Positions 49,673 through 59,071 are shown, numbered from the stretch's first letter. The stretch is DNA of 64,000 nt from Gemmata massiliana (GCF_901538265.1 NZ_LR593886.1:4237738-4301737), one strand, 5' to 3'. The notes: generated by a model not told the origin, from the sequence alone. Translations and numbers: made by a program.

Positions 49673-49733
49673 GCTCTCCGTCCCGAGTGATTCAATTATC
49701 GTGATGGGCACCCCGCGCGGGAGAAGGAACTCC

Positions 49734-51146
49734 GTGAGCGCCACCTCGCACAAGTCCGTGCCCCCATCGCCGGAAGAAACGATCGACCCCGTCCGTGCGA
49801 GGCGAGCCGCCACACCGGTCGAGTTCCTCGGGTGGTTGCCGGTCTTTAAGCGGTTCGGGAATTGCGGAACTCACCCCCTCTTCGGACACACCGCCGCCCC
49901 TCCAGCCGGCTACAAGTTCGTTCATTCCGGGCGCGCCGCAGCCGACGACGAGACGCTACCGCTCACTCGCGTTCAGCGAATCACGCGGGCGTTCTCTGCG
50001 CTCGGCACGTCCGTGACCATGTTCGCGCAGACGGCGTTCCAGTTCGGGGTGGTTCGCAGTCTCGTTACGCTGTTTTGGTTCGTGCGGTTGATTGTCGGGC
50101 TAATTCGCCAAACGGGTCGCGTGATGCCGGCAGTGCGGTTCGCGCACTCCCGGAACTTCCAGTCGCAGGTCATGGCGCCGCGCCGGGTGGAACTAGCCTT
50201 TCTGACGAGCGTGCCGTTCACCTACGGTCAGAACCCGTGGGTGATCGAAATCGAGGACGCGACCACACTGTTCTACCCGTTCATTCAGAACGGTCAGACG
50301 GCCGGGCTGAACGTCCAGCAGTCACCGTACTTCGCCACCGTTAAGGCGTTGCTCGAAACCGAAAATTGCCGCGGGATCGTGACGCACATGCGGTCCACGG
50401 CGGAAATGATTCCCGCGCTGTTCCGGAGCGAAACAATCGCCCGGAAGGTGACGTATGCGCCACTCGGCGTCCAACTCCCAGATGAGTGGCAAACACACGA
50501 GGAAGAAGACGGTACGGTGAACCTGCTGTTCACCAACTCCTGGCACCAGAACCGCGACAGTTTCTTTCTTCGCGGTGGGTTGGACGTACTCGAAGCGTTC
50601 GACGTGCTCCGCAGACGCTACCCGCAACTCCGGCTCACGATTCGTTCCGGCCTCCCGCGGCTCGACGAGCGGTACTACCGCATTCTGGAATCGGGATGGG
50701 TTCGAGTGATCGACCGGTTCCTCCCCACCGAGCGAATGGCGGAACTCCAGCGCGAATCGAACATCTATTTGCTCCCGGCCGCGCGCATTCACATCGTGTC
50801 GGTGCTTCAGGCGATGTCGTATGGGCAGGCGGTGGTGGTTTCCGACGGATGGGGAATGGACGAGTACGTCGAGCACGGGCGCACGGGACTGATCGTCCCC
50901 GGTCGGTACGGGAAGGTGTCGTGGGCCGACCACGAGGCCGGTGTGCTTCGCGAGAACTACGGCCCGATGTATGCGACGGACAAGAAGGTTGTCGACGGAT
51001 TGATCGAATCGGTGTCGCTGTTGATCGAGCAGCGCGCGGTACGCCGGCGGCTCGGTCACGCGGCTCGCGCGGACGTGCAGACGCGGTTCACCCCCGACCA
51101 GTGGAACGCCGCTCTCAAGAATGCCTTCGATAAGGCTCGCGGGTGA
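49734..51146 (+). CDS. GT-B fold glycosyltransferase
   Basis: A 470-residue GT-B-type glycosyltransferase (GT4-like). The start GTG 49734 has GAAGGA six bases upstream; GTG 49701 is less likely. A hydrophobic stretch (VVRSLVTLFWFVRLIVGLI) near residue 105 may hold it to the membrane. The donor-binding C-terminal half contains VNLLFTNSWHQNRDSFFLRG, RVIDRFLPTERMAELQRESN, YLLPAARIHIVSVLQAMSYG and VVVSDGWGMDEYVEHGRTGL, the E-x7-E-like region of GT4 enzymes. It is the fourth gene of the glycan unit. Confidence 0.82.
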   Translation: MSATSHKSVPPSPEETIDPVRARRAATPVEFLGWLPVFKRFGNCGTHPLFGHTAAPPAGYKFVHSGRAAADDETLPLTRVQRITRAFSALGTSVTMFAQTAFQFGVVRSLVTLFWFVRLIVGLIRQTGRVMPAVRFAHSRNFQSQVMAPRRVELAFLTSVPFTYGQNPWVIEIEDATTLFYPFIQNGQTAGLNVQQSPYFATVKALLETENCRGIVTHMRSTAEMIPALFRSETIARKVTYAPLGVQLPDEWQTHEEEDGTVNLLFTNSWHQNRDSFFLRGGLDVLEAFDVLRRRYPQLRLTIRSGLPRLDERYYRILESGWVRVIDRFLPTERMAELQRESNIYLLPAARIHIVSVLQAMSYGQAVVVSDGWGMDEYVEHGRTGLIVPGRYGKVSWADHEAGVLRENYGPMYATDKKVVDGLIESVSLLIEQRAVRRRLGHAARADVQTRFTPDQWNAALKNAFDKARG

Positions 51147-51159
51147 ACGAGGGATCGCT

Positions 51160-52314
51160 GTGCTCGATGATGTGGACCTTCTGGTGTGTGGGGCGGGGCC
51201 GGTCGGGTGCGTGATCGCGGAGCGCGCGGCCACGGTGCTCGGCTGGAAGGTACTCGTCGTGGATCGGCGCGCCCACATCGCGGGAAACTGTCACGATTCA
51301 CCGGCGTCGAACGGGGTTCTCGTTCACAACTACGGCCCGCACTACTTCCGCACGAACGACGAAGACCTGCTCCGCTACCTGTCCCGGTTCACAGAGTTCA
51401 CCCCCGCGAATTACGAAGTGCGGTCGCACGTTCGCGGGGAACTCTTTCCGTTCCCGATCAACCTCACCACGCTGGAGCAGTTCTTCGGTCGGCCGCTCGA
51501 TGCGGAAGCCGCGGAGCAACTCCTGGCTGCCCGGCGCGTGCCGATCACGAACCCGGCGAACTCCGAAGAATTCGTACTGAGTCGCGTCGGGCGCGAGTTG
51601 TACGAAGCGTTCTACCTGAACTACACGCTGAAACAGTGGGGCGTTCACCCGCGCGACCTCGACCCGCAAGTGTGCGGGCGCGTGCCGGTGCGCCTGGACC
51701 GTGACGCCCGGTACGTCGGGCACCGGTTCCAGATGATGCCGAAGGGCGGATTCACCGCTCTGTTCGCGCGGATGCTGCGACACCGAAAGATCCGCACGCT
51801 GTTGAACTGTGATTTCACCGAAGTGCGTGACCTGATCCGCCCGCGGTGCGCGACCGTGTATTGCGGTCCTGTCGACGAATACTTCGGGAACCGACTCGGC
51901 AAGTTACCGTACCGCTCGCTCCGGTTCGAGTTCGTGGCGCACCAAACCGAGTGGCGCCAGCCCTGCGTGCAGATCAACTACCCGAACGACTTCGATTACA
52001 CGCGGTCGGTCGAAATCAAGCACGTCACCGGTCAGCGGCACCCGGAAACGGTAGTGAGCTACGAAACGTCCGCGTCGACGGGCGAGCCGTTCTACCCCGT
52101 TCCGCACCGCGAGAGTGCGGCTCTGTACGCACGGTACCGCGAACTGGCGGAAGCGGAAACGGCGCGAAACAGCGTGTATTTCTGCGGGCGGCTCGCGCAG
52201 TACCGATACTTCAACACCGATGAGGTGATTCAGGAGGCTCTCGCGTGCTTTCAAACGATTCGCCGCCGGTTCGCGGGCGCGCCTGCCTCGTCGTCGACGA
52301 CCCGAGCGGCCTGA
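51160..52314 (+). CDS. glf: UDP-galactopyranose mutase-like flavoprotein
   Basis: A 384-residue Glf-type protein. UDP-galactopyranose mutase converts UDP-Galp to UDP-Galf for galactofuranose-containing glycans, using reduced FAD. The FAD motif is LLVCGAGPVGCVIAERAATV with VVDRRAHIAGNCHD. Family blocks are LVHNYGPHYFRTNDEDLLRY, ELYEAFYLNYTLKQWGVHPR, RYVGHRFQMMPKGGFTALF and VYFCGRLAQYRYFNTDEVIQ. GTG 51160 follows GAGGG. Its 3' end overlaps the next gene by 70 bases. Its presence suggests the surface polymer contains galactofuranose, unless this member acts on another NDP-sugar. Confidence 0.85.
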   Translation: MLDDVDLLVCGAGPVGCVIAERAATVLGWKVLVVDRRAHIAGNCHDSPASNGVLVHNYGPHYFRTNDEDLLRYLSRFTEFTPANYEVRSHVRGELFPFPINLTTLEQFFGRPLDAEAAEQLLAARRVPITNPANSEEFVLSRVGRELYEAFYLNYTLKQWGVHPRDLDPQVCGRVPVRLDRDARYVGHRFQMMPKGGFTALFARMLRHRKIRTLLNCDFTEVRDLIRPRCATVYCGPVDEYFGNRLGKLPYRSLRFEFVAHQTEWRQPCVQINYPNDFDYTRSVEIKHVTGQRHPETVVSYETSASTGEPFYPVPHRESAALYARYRELAEAETARNSVYFCGRLAQYRYFNTDEVIQEALACFQTIRRRFAGAPASSSTTRAA

Positions 52315-53774
52315 ACGCCGACGCCCCAGCTCTGCGCGATTTGCTTCAAAACGGTTGGACCGTTCACGTCCTCGCGTGCGCGGGAACTGAACCTAGTGTT
52401 GCAGCGCGCCTGCGAGCCGCTGGTGTCACTTTCACCGATCTCAACACGATCGAGCCACCGGCTGATTTTCGCGTGCAGGAACTGCACGTCGACGGATCCG
52501 CGGAGCGCGCGGAGTTGGTGCGCCACGCGGTCGAAGGGCTGCACCGCGAACACCGCTTCGACGTTATCGAATTCAGCGCTCGTGGCGGGTTGGGCGCGAG
52601 AGCGGTTCAGGCGGAGCGCGCGGGAGTGTCGCTCGCGGACGTGATGCTGGCTGTGCGGCTCGACGGGAGCACTCAGCGCGATCGCGAAAGCCGTCAGCGC
52701 TGGCCTTCGGATTTTGCTGCGGTGGAGGGCGATTACCTCGAACGATTCGCCTTTGAGGGCGCCGACATTCAGTGTGTGCCCGACGATACACTGGCCGCGT
52801 TTGTGCGACGGAACGGGTGGGCCATTCGACCCGATGCCGTGACTTCTGCGGCCGGGTACAGTCGATCGCCCGAGGTTCCCAGCCCCAACGCGAATACCTC
52901 TCCGCTCGTGACGGTCGCGATCGCGCACCATAACCTCGGCCGCTATTTTCCGGACACGCTCGCGACGCTCGCGGCTCAAACGTACCCGAACATCGAAGTC
53001 ATCGCCATCGACGACGGCTCGACGGATGCGGCCTCGGTCGAAGTGTTTGAGTCGATGCGGGCGCGGCACCCGGGACACCGGTTCTTGCGTCAAGAGAACG
53101 CCGGCATCGGAGCAACTCGGAACCGGTGCCTCGAACTCGCCAATGGTGAGTTCTTCGTGCCCGTTGACGCGGACAATCTCGCACGACCGGACATGATCGC
53201 GCGGTTCGTCACCGGGATGCAGCGTAATCCGGGGCTGTCGGCGATGACGTGTTACTTCCTCGCGTTCGACGTCGACGCGCCCAACCTGCACCCCGAACGT
53301 TACCTCTACGCGCACCGGCCGGTTGGCGGGCCGCACGCATTGGCCGGTATCCGCAACGTGTACGGCGACGCGAACGCGATCTTCCGCACGTCCGCGTTGA
53401 GGGCCGTGGGCGGGTACGAAACCGATCGTGGGACGTCGTGCGAGGACTGGGAAGCGTTCGTGAAGTTGGTCCACGCGGGACACAAGATCGGCGTCGTACC
53501 GGAGCACCTGTTCTACTACCGGCACCGCCCGGGCGGGTTCTCACGCAGTACGAACTGGTTCGCGAACCACCAGCGGGTGCTGCGCCAGTTCGCGAACCCG
53601 GGCGCACTTCCTCCCGCCGATGCACTCGCGCTGTGGACGGCGCTCCTCGGGTTTCACCAGCAGCTTGAGTACATGCAGAACGCGCAGCAGCCGCGCCGCC
53701 ATAAGCTCGCCGATCGTGCGTATTCGGTGCTGGGCAAACCGCTGAAATGGGTGCGCCGAATCGGACGGAGGTGA
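52245..53774 (+). CDS. two-part protein ending in a family 2 glycosyltransferase
   Basis: A 509-residue protein starting at GTG 52245 inside the end of glf. A GGAGG seven bases upstream supports this overlapping start. Residues 1-205 form an alpha/beta domain (ACLVVDDPSGLNADAPALRD, FDVIEFSARGGLGARAVQAE), perhaps a reduced GT-B donor-side half or a binding domain. From about 222 a GT2 domain follows: PLVTVAIAHHNLGRYFPDTL, NIEVIAIDDGSTDAASVEVF, FFVPVDADNLARPDMIARFV (D-x-D) and RGTSCEDWEAFVKLVHAGHK. It is the last gene of the plus-strand glycan unit and converges on the B12-radical-SAM gene. Confidence 0.85.
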   Translation: MLSNDSPPVRGRACLVVDDPSGLNADAPALRDLLQNGWTVHVLACAGTEPSVAARLRAAGVTFTDLNTIEPPADFRVQELHVDGSAERAELVRHAVEGLHREHRFDVIEFSARGGLGARAVQAERAGVSLADVMLAVRLDGSTQRDRESRQRWPSDFAAVEGDYLERFAFEGADIQCVPDDTLAAFVRRNGWAIRPDAVTSAAGYSRSPEVPSPNANTSPLVTVAIAHHNLGRYFPDTLATLAAQTYPNIEVIAIDDGSTDAASVEVFESMRARHPGHRFLRQENAGIGATRNRCLELANGEFFVPVDADNLARPDMIARFVTGMQRNPGLSAMTCYFLAFDVDAPNLHPERYLYAHRPVGGPHALAGIRNVYGDANAIFRTSALRAVGGYETDRGTSCEDWEAFVKLVHAGHKIGVVPEHLFYYRHRPGGFSRSTNWFANHQRVLRQFANPGALPPADALALWTALLGFHQQLEYMQNAQQPRRHKLADRAYSVLGKPLKWVRRIGRR

Positions 53775-53810
53775 GTTCAGGCGGACGGCCGTGAGAGCCA
53801 CGCGGAGTTT

Positions 53811-53962
53811 TTGACAGGATTCACAGGATCAACCGGATCAAGATCCGGAAACATCATCCGCTCGTTGGCACTCGCGATTCGCCTGCGTCTCTTGGCGAAT
53901 CGCGAGTGCCAACGAGCGGGTGGGGCTTTCAGCGAACCGGCCGGCTGACACCGACTGTTCGC
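53811..53962. repeat. intergenic repeat composite
   Basis: Three repeat types lie side by side between the two converging glycan units. At 53811-53850 there is a degenerate ACAGGAT array (GACAGGATTCACAGGATCAA, CCGGATCAAGATC). At 53858-53919 there is a perfect 26-bp inverted repeat (CCGCTCGTTGGCACTCGCGA then TTCGCC) with a ten-base loop. At 53938-53962 GGCCGGCTGACACCGACTGT resembles the repeat at 44483. The palindrome may act as a bidirectional terminator. Confidence 0.75.
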
Positions 53963-53983
53963 CCAATGCCGGTCGGACCGAGC

Positions 53984-55579
53984 CTAGCGCCGGGTGAGTT
54001 GGAGCACTTCGGGTGCGGGGGCGCTGACCGCGTTATCTGCGGGGAGGAGCGTCGGCGGAACGTCGAGCGCGCCGGTGAGCAGGTCGCGTTCGAGCCGGTG
54101 GGCCGTCATGCGGCGAATGTCCTCCACCGACTTCGTTCCGAACCGGTTCTCGATCAACTGCAAGTATCCCGGGTCCGTGTAGTGCTTCAAGAACGCCGCG
54201 TCGCGGAACTTGAGCACCTCGCGCGCGGGGAGGTACCGAGTCGGGAGTGGCAGGCAGTCGCGCGAGTGCTGCGAGTAGCCGGTCCACCGTTGCGGCAGTG
54301 GCACCCCGCGCCGTAGCGCGAGTGCGTACAGCGGGGAGCCCGGGTACGCCATCGCCGAGTAGAAGTTGGCGAACTCGCACTTCAGATCGAGCGCGAGATC
54401 GAGCGTCGCCCGCATGGTCGCGTGGTCGTCTTCCGGCAAGCCGAAGATGTAGTTCCCGATCACGCTGATCCCGGCCGACTGGATCTGGCGCACGATGCCG
54501 TACACCTGCTCCTGCGAGAACGCCTTGTCCACGTCGGTGCGCACGCGGTCCGCACCGGCCTCGATGCCGACCGCGAGCCAGTTGAACCCGGCCGCCTTCA
54601 GCTTGTCGAGCATCCCGTCCTTGATCGTGTCCACGCGGGTGTACGCCCAGATGTTCAGGTCGTACCCGCGGGCGATGATCCCGTCGCAGATGCCGACGAC
54701 GTGCCGCTTGTTCAGCACGAACATTTCGTCGGCGATCTTGATGTTCCGCACGCCGTACTTCTCGACCAGCGTGTCGATCTGCGCCAGAACGTGATCGACG
54801 CTCCAGAAGCGGTAGCTGTTGGGCGGCTGCTTTTCGCCCGGCTCGCCCACCTCACCGTTCTTGAACGGCGCCTGGATGCAGCAGAACGAGCACTGGTAGG
54901 GGCAACCCAGGGTCGTGTAGATCGCCGCGTAGGGCTGGCGCTCGTGCCCGCCGAGGCAGTGCCAGTTGTGCGCGCGGTAGCGGCTCATCGGGAGCAGATC
55001 CCACGCGACGCCCGGCATTTCGGCGTCGAGCCGCGTGAGGAGCGTGGCTTGCGGTCCGCTGCGCGGGCGTCCGTTGTCGCGGTACCAAAGGCCCGGCACC
55101 GCGCTCAGATCGGGCGCGGGCGATTTCAGCGCGTCTACGAGGCTCACGAGCGTGTGAAGCCCCTCGCCGGCCGCGACGAAGTCGGCTTCTTCCTCACGGA
55201 GTGTCCGTTCGGGCAGGGCCGCAACGTGCCCGCCCAGCAACAGCACAGGCTGGTCCGGCGCGGTCACTTTCACCGCGGAGCAGGCGCGCCCCACCGCGGT
55301 CATGATCTGTGTGGAGGCCGACGGCTGGTGCCCGTAGGCCACGACCGCCGCGAGTACCGGCTTGAGGTACGCGACGCGGTCCGCGACTTCCGACGCGGAC
55401 AGGCACTCGGCTTCCGCGTCGATGATTTCGACCGACAGCCCGCGCTGGCGGCAGAACGTCGCCATCAACCCGGCCCACACCGGGTTCTCCACGGCCGCGA
55501 GGTCGGTACCGAGCGACTGGTACACCTGCGTCCGGCTGCTCGGGTTGATCAGAACGATATCGAGTCGGTTCGCCGTCAT
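53984..55579 (-). CDS. B12-binding-domain radical SAM enzyme
   Basis: A 531-residue enzyme. The N-terminal 160 residues form a cobalamin-binding-like Rossmann domain (DIVLINPSSRTQVYQSLG, VVAYGHQPSASTQIMTAVGR, VLLLGGHVAALPERTLREEE). The radical SAM cluster motif is Cys226, Cys230 and Cys233 in GCPYQCSFC, with IADEMFVLNKRHVVG and WLAVGIEAGADRVR downstream. The class includes C-methyltransferases and other enzymes that act on unactivated carbons. The cobalamin domain lacks an obvious D-x-H-x2-G, which is common in this class. It is the last gene of the minus-strand sugar unit, so it may methylate or otherwise rework a sugar or glycan lipid. ATG 55579 is chosen by the start of the domain. Confidence 0.85.
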   Translation of the reverse strand: MTANRLDIVLINPSSRTQVYQSLGTDLAAVENPVWAGLMATFCRQRGLSVEIIDAEAECLSASEVADRVAYLKPVLAAVVAYGHQPSASTQIMTAVGRACSAVKVTAPDQPVLLLGGHVAALPERTLREEEADFVAAGEGLHTLVSLVDALKSPAPDLSAVPGLWYRDNGRPRSGPQATLLTRLDAEMPGVAWDLLPMSRYRAHNWHCLGGHERQPYAAIYTTLGCPYQCSFCCIQAPFKNGEVGEPGEKQPPNSYRFWSVDHVLAQIDTLVEKYGVRNIKIADEMFVLNKRHVVGICDGIIARGYDLNIWAYTRVDTIKDGMLDKLKAAGFNWLAVGIEAGADRVRTDVDKAFSQEQVYGIVRQIQSAGISVIGNYIFGLPEDDHATMRATLDLALDLKCEFANFYSAMAYPGSPLYALALRRGVPLPQRWTGYSQHSRDCLPLPTRYLPAREVLKFRDAAFLKHYTDPGYLQLIENRFGTKSVEDIRRMTAHRLERDLLTGALDVPPTLLPADNAVSAPAPEVLQLTRR

Positions 55580-55602
55580 GGTGGTTCCGCGTTTGAGGGT
55601 GT

Positions 55603-56814
55603 TCAGCGTCCGAGGCCGTTCAGCAGGTCGCAGAGCTGGAGAATGCGGTCCGCTTCCAGGGTCGGGTAGTTGCCGATGTAGAAGCCGTAGAAGTGAACGT
55701 GGTCGGCCTTGGGGCACTGCTTCCAGGCGTCGTCCCCCAGGAGCCGGCGCAGGTACGGCTGCCGGAGTTGGTTGCCGCCCCCGGCCGTTCCGCGCCGGAA
55801 CTCCACGCCCGCCGCGCGGAGCGCGGTCGTCACGCGGTCGCTCAGGGCGGGGTCGGGTTCTTTGAGGACGAGCGTGAAGGCGTAGTTGCTGCTCCCCTCG
55901 GTGCGGAAATCGGTGCGGTACAGCGTGGGATCGAGGTTCCGCAGGAACAGCATGAAGTTCGCGGTGCGACGCTGGTTGTTGTCGTCGAGCCGGCGCAACT
56001 GCGAGCGGCCGATCACTGCATTGATCTCGGTGCTGCGAACGTTGTATGCGGGGAACGCGAAGATGAAGTCCGGGTTCAGGTCCGGGAACTTCTCGGCGAA
56101 GTCGCGCTTCCGGCTGTCGCTGCTCATCTCGCGGACCATTCCGTGCGCCCGGAACATCCGAATCGCTTCGTACAGGTTTTCGTCGTTCGTGCAGACCATC
56201 CCGCCTTCGATGGTGCTGAGGTGGTGGGCGTAGTAGAAGGAGAAGTTGGACGCCCACCCGAAGCTACCGAGCTTCTGGTCCTCGAACGTCGCCCCGTGAG
56301 ACTCGCACACGTCCTCGATGAGCGGAACGCCGCGCGCTTCCAGCTCGTTCAGGAGGGGGCGCGTGAGCGCGTTGTACCCGAGTACGTGTGTGAGGAACAC
56401 GGCCCGCGTGCGCGAGGTGAGTTTCGCGAGGATCTGGTCCGGGTCCATGCTCAGGGTGCGCGGATCAATGTCCGCGAACACCGGCGTGAATCCGCAGTGC
56501 AGCACGGCCGCGATGTCCGACACCCAGGTGATCGCGGGGACGATCACCTCGCCTCCCTCGGGGTGCAGTTCTTTCAACGCTGCGATCGTCACCAGGTTCG
56601 CCGACGAGCCGGAGTTCACGAAGACGCTGTGCTTCACTCCGAGCCACTGCGACCACTCTTCCTCGAAGGCCCGCACGTTCTTCGATTGCGTGAGGATCGG
56701 GTCGTCTTGTTGGAGCAGATCGATGACCGCGTTCAGGTCTTCGCGGGCGATGTTGTTCTTCATCAACGGCCAGTTCAGTTTGGCCGGAGCGGTGGCGGAT
56801 TTGGTCGTCGGCAC
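55603..56814 (-). CDS. PLP-dependent sugar enzyme with His for Lys (ColD/3-dehydratase-like)
   Basis: A 403-residue DegT/DnrJ/EryC1-family protein. The fold is clear: FVNSGSSANLVTIAAL, VIVPAITWVSDIAAVLHCGF, Asp168 in LIEDVCESHGATF and NVRSTEINAVIGRSQLRRLD. The PLP lysine expected in SFYPTK-N is replaced by His197 in NFSFYYAHHLSTIEGG. This His-for-Lys change is the mark of ColD-type 3-dehydratases (as in colitose synthesis) and E1 of ascarylose synthesis, which remove the 3-hydroxyl of 4-keto-6-deoxy NDP-sugars. So a 3-deoxygenating enzyme is more likely than an aminotransferase. The start is GTG 56814, with GGAGG seven bases upstream. Confidence 0.85.
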   Translation of the reverse strand: MPTTKSATAPAKLNWPLMKNNIAREDLNAVIDLLQQDDPILTQSKNVRAFEEEWSQWLGVKHSVFVNSGSSANLVTIAALKELHPEGGEVIVPAITWVSDIAAVLHCGFTPVFADIDPRTLSMDPDQILAKLTSRTRAVFLTHVLGYNALTRPLLNELEARGVPLIEDVCESHGATFEDQKLGSFGWASNFSFYYAHHLSTIEGGMVCTNDENLYEAIRMFRAHGMVREMSSDSRKRDFAEKFPDLNPDFIFAFPAYNVRSTEINAVIGRSQLRRLDDNNQRRTANFMLFLRNLDPTLYRTDFRTEGSSNYAFTLVLKEPDPALSDRVTTALRAAGVEFRRGTAGGGNQLRQPYLRRLLGDDAWKQCPKADHVHFYGFYIGNYPTLEADRILQLCDLLNGLGR

Positions 56815-56926
56815 GCTGATCCTCCGTGATGTTCGGCCGCAGTGGGGCGAGCATTCTTGCCCGCCGTATTGCACAGTTATTTTCAGTAGTCGAACTGGAA
56901 CATCGTCACCGTCTTGACTTGGGATT

Positions 56927-57002
56927 TCTGTAGCTGGCCTCTGTGAGGCCGGGGAACCACTGGCAGTGGATATCCCGGCCTCTGTGAGGCCGGCTACAGA
57001 AG
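56927..57002. repeat. nested palindromic repeat
   Basis: TTCTGTAGCTGGCCTCTGTG and its near-perfect reverse complement end at 57002. Each arm itself contains GGCCTCTGTGAGGCC, a smaller palindrome, so the unit is two small hairpins that can also form one long one. It lies in the gap between the E1 beta gene and the PLP enzyme gene on the minus strand and splits the sugar unit. Confidence 0.7.
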
Positions 57003-57024
57003 ACGGCCAAGCCGAATAGCGGCG

Positions 57025-58131
57025 TTAGAACGGTCCCTTGAACTCGATGCTCCGCAGGTCCGCGCGCTCGGTCGGGAGCCAGTTGCACGCACGGCCCTCG
57101 ACCAGATCGCGGGCGGCGGCGGCGACGGTTCGCGCGTTCGGGTAGAACAGGTCTTCGAGTCCCGGCGTGGTCGGGCACGTCGTCGGAGCGAACCCCATAC
57201 GCTTGAAACGGAAAGCGCGCTCGCCTTGCAACCGTTCGGCCACGCGGCTCACGATTTCTGCGGCCGCACCGCAATTCGTCCACCCGGTGTCCACAACGAT
57301 GAGCCGCCCGGTCCGGCGCACCGATTCCGCGATGGTGTCGGTGTCCAGCGGGTTCAGCCAGATCGGGTCGATGACTTCGGCGCGGATGCCCACGTCTTCC
57401 AGGTACTTCGCGGCACGCAGAGCTTCGACCTGCATGTAGGAGATGCCGACGATCGTCACGTCGTCGCCCGCCACCGCGATACGGGCCTTGCCCGGTTCAA
57501 CGGTGTACGGCTCGGTCGGCACCGGTCCCTTTTGGAAGTGCAGCAGCCGGTGTTCGACGTACAGCACGGGATCGTCGTCGCGGATCGCGGCCGTGAGGCA
57601 GCCCTTCGCGTCGTAGGGAGTGGACGGCGCCACGACCTTGATCCCCGGAACGTGCATGAAGAAGCTGTGCAACCCCTGCGAGTGCTGTGCGCCCTGGCCC
57701 CAACTCTTGCCGATCATCGCCCGGACCACGAGCGGCACGTTCACGCGCCCGCCGTAGGTGTACCGGCTCTTCGCGGCCACGTTGAGGAGCTGGTTCACCG
57801 CGAGCAGCAGGAAATCCATGCGGATGTGGACGTGGATCGGTCGCAGCCCGGCCAGGGCCATGCCGATCGCGGCGCCGGTCATCGCGTCTTCCGAGAGCGG
57901 CGTGCCGAAGACGCGCTCCGCGCCGTACTTCTCCACGAGCCCCTGGGTCGTCCCCTGAATGGCCTTCGGGTCGTCCACGTCCAGGCCGAACAGCACGACG
58001 TTCGGGTCGAGGCCCATTTCCTCGTCGGTCGCCTCGCGGACGGCTTCCACGAACGTCCGCGTGCGCTCGGTCGTCTTGATGCTCTCGCGGAGAGCCTGGG
58101 GCGATTTAGCTTTGGCAAGCGGCGAAATCAT
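57025..58131 (-). CDS. thiamine-dependent E1 beta subunit-like protein
   Basis: A 368-residue protein of the 2-oxoacid dehydrogenase E1 beta / transketolase C-terminal type. Blocks include RTRTFVEAVREATDEEMGLD, VFGTPLSEDAMTGAAIGMAL, GRVNVPLVVRAMIGKSWGQG with AQHSQGLHSFFMHVPGIKVV, and EVIDPIWLNPLDTDTIAES in the C-terminal domain. It pairs with the alpha subunit encoded just upstream, whose end overlaps its start by 26 bases. No E2 or E3 gene is in the window, and it lies among sugar genes. It may therefore transfer a two-carbon (acyl) unit from a 2-oxoacid to a keto sugar. This is inference from context. Confidence 0.85.
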   Translation of the reverse strand: MISPLAKAKSPQALRESIKTTERTRTFVEAVREATDEEMGLDPNVVLFGLDVDDPKAIQGTTQGLVEKYGAERVFGTPLSEDAMTGAAIGMALAGLRPIHVHIRMDFLLLAVNQLLNVAAKSRYTYGGRVNVPLVVRAMIGKSWGQGAQHSQGLHSFFMHVPGIKVVAPSTPYDAKGCLTAAIRDDDPVLYVEHRLLHFQKGPVPTEPYTVEPGKARIAVAGDDVTIVGISYMQVEALRAAKYLEDVGIRAEVIDPIWLNPLDTDTIAESVRRTGRLIVVDTGWTNCGAAAEIVSRVAERLQGERAFRFKRMGFAPTTCPTTPGLEDLFYPNARTVAAAARDLVEGRACNWLPTERADLRSIEFKGPF

Positions 58132-59071
58132 TGGCGTCCTCCGTGAAGATGTCGGTCATGAGTTCGGACGGGTGCGGGAACGGGCTGGTTTCCGCGAATT
58201 CAAACGCCGTGGTGATCTCGCGCTCCACCGCGGCCTCGATCACGGCGCGCTGTTCGGTCGGGATCTGTTCGGCCAGCACGCGGACCGCATCATTCTCTTC
58301 CCACGGCGCGCATTCGCTTTTCTCTCGGTATCCGAGGTGGTAGTCCGCGCCCGGGCCGACGTGCTCGCGCCACCGGTACGTCGTGGCCTCGATGAATTGC
58401 GGTCCTTCACCGGCACGCAGCTTGGCGATCGCGCTTTCGGCCTTGTCGCGGAGCGTGAGTACGTCGTTGCCGTCGAGCCGCTCGGCCGGCATGCCATAAG
58501 CCCGTGCCCGAGCGCAGATGTCGGGCAACCCCTGACGCTTGGCCTGGGACGTGTGAATCGCGTAGCCGTTGTTTTCGCACACGAACAGGAGCGGCAGGCG
58601 CTTCAGAACAGCGAAGTTCAGCGTTTCCGCGAACACGCCCTCTTCCGTGGCACCGTCGCCGAAGAAGCACACCACGACCGCGTCCGACCGGCGGAGCTTC
58701 AGCGAGTAGGCGTACCCGGCGGCGTTCGCGATCGTCGTTCCAACCACCGCGGACGTGCCCATCACCCCGCACTCAGTATCGATCAGGTGCATCGACCCGC
58801 CCTTACCGCGGGTGCAGCCGGTCACCTTGCCGTACAGTTCTGCCACCATCGCGTTCATGTCCCCGCCTTTGGCGAGGTACAGCGCGTGTCCGCGGTAAGT
58901 GCCGAACACCACGTCGTCCGCGCGAAGGGCGTCGCACACGCCGACCGAAACGGCTTCCTGACCGATGGAGAGGTGGACCGGACTTTTGATCTTGTCCGTC
59001 GCGTAGACGCGCGCGACTTCCTCCTCGACCCGGCGAATGCGGTACAGCGATCGAAATAGCCTGGCGTGCAT
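58106..59071 (-). CDS. thiamine-dependent E1 alpha subunit-like protein
   Basis: A 321-residue E1 alpha homologue from ATG 59071 (AGGA eight bases upstream). The TPP/Mg motif is VVCFFGDGATEEGVFAETLN followed by FVCENNGYAIHTSQAKRQG. Other blocks are RIRRVEEEVARVYATDKI, HLSIGQEAVSVGVCDALRAD, GTYRGHALYLAKGGDMNAM and KGGSMHLIDTECGVMGTSAV. The catalytic chain is complete, so the pair should decarboxylate a 2-oxoacid. The phosphorylation-loop region is short, as in bacterial enzymes. It overlaps the beta gene by 26 bases. Placement between a GDP-fucose-synthase-like gene and a sugar 3-dehydratase-like gene points to sugar rather than central metabolism. Confidence 0.88.
   Translation of the reverse strand: MHARLFRSLYRIRRVEEEVARVYATDKIKSPVHLSIGQEAVSVGVCDALRADDVVFGTYRGHALYLAKGGDMNAMVAELYGKVTGCTRGKGGSMHLIDTECGVMGTSAVVGTTIANAAGYAYSLKLRRSDAVVVCFFGDGATEEGVFAETLNFAVLKRLPLLFVCENNGYAIHTSQAKRQGLPDICARARAYGMPAERLDGNDVLTLRDKAESAIAKLRAGEGPQFIEATTYRWREHVGPGADYHLGYREKSECAPWEENDAVRVLAEQIPTEQRAVIEAAVEREITTAFEFAETSPFPHPSELMTDIFTEDANDFAACQS

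Noticed and set aside
53984..56257. Extension of the B12-radical SAM frame to 757 codons
   Set aside because: The added N-terminal part is an antisense-like frame overlapping the PLP enzyme gene; the cobalamin-domain start at 55579 gives the family length.
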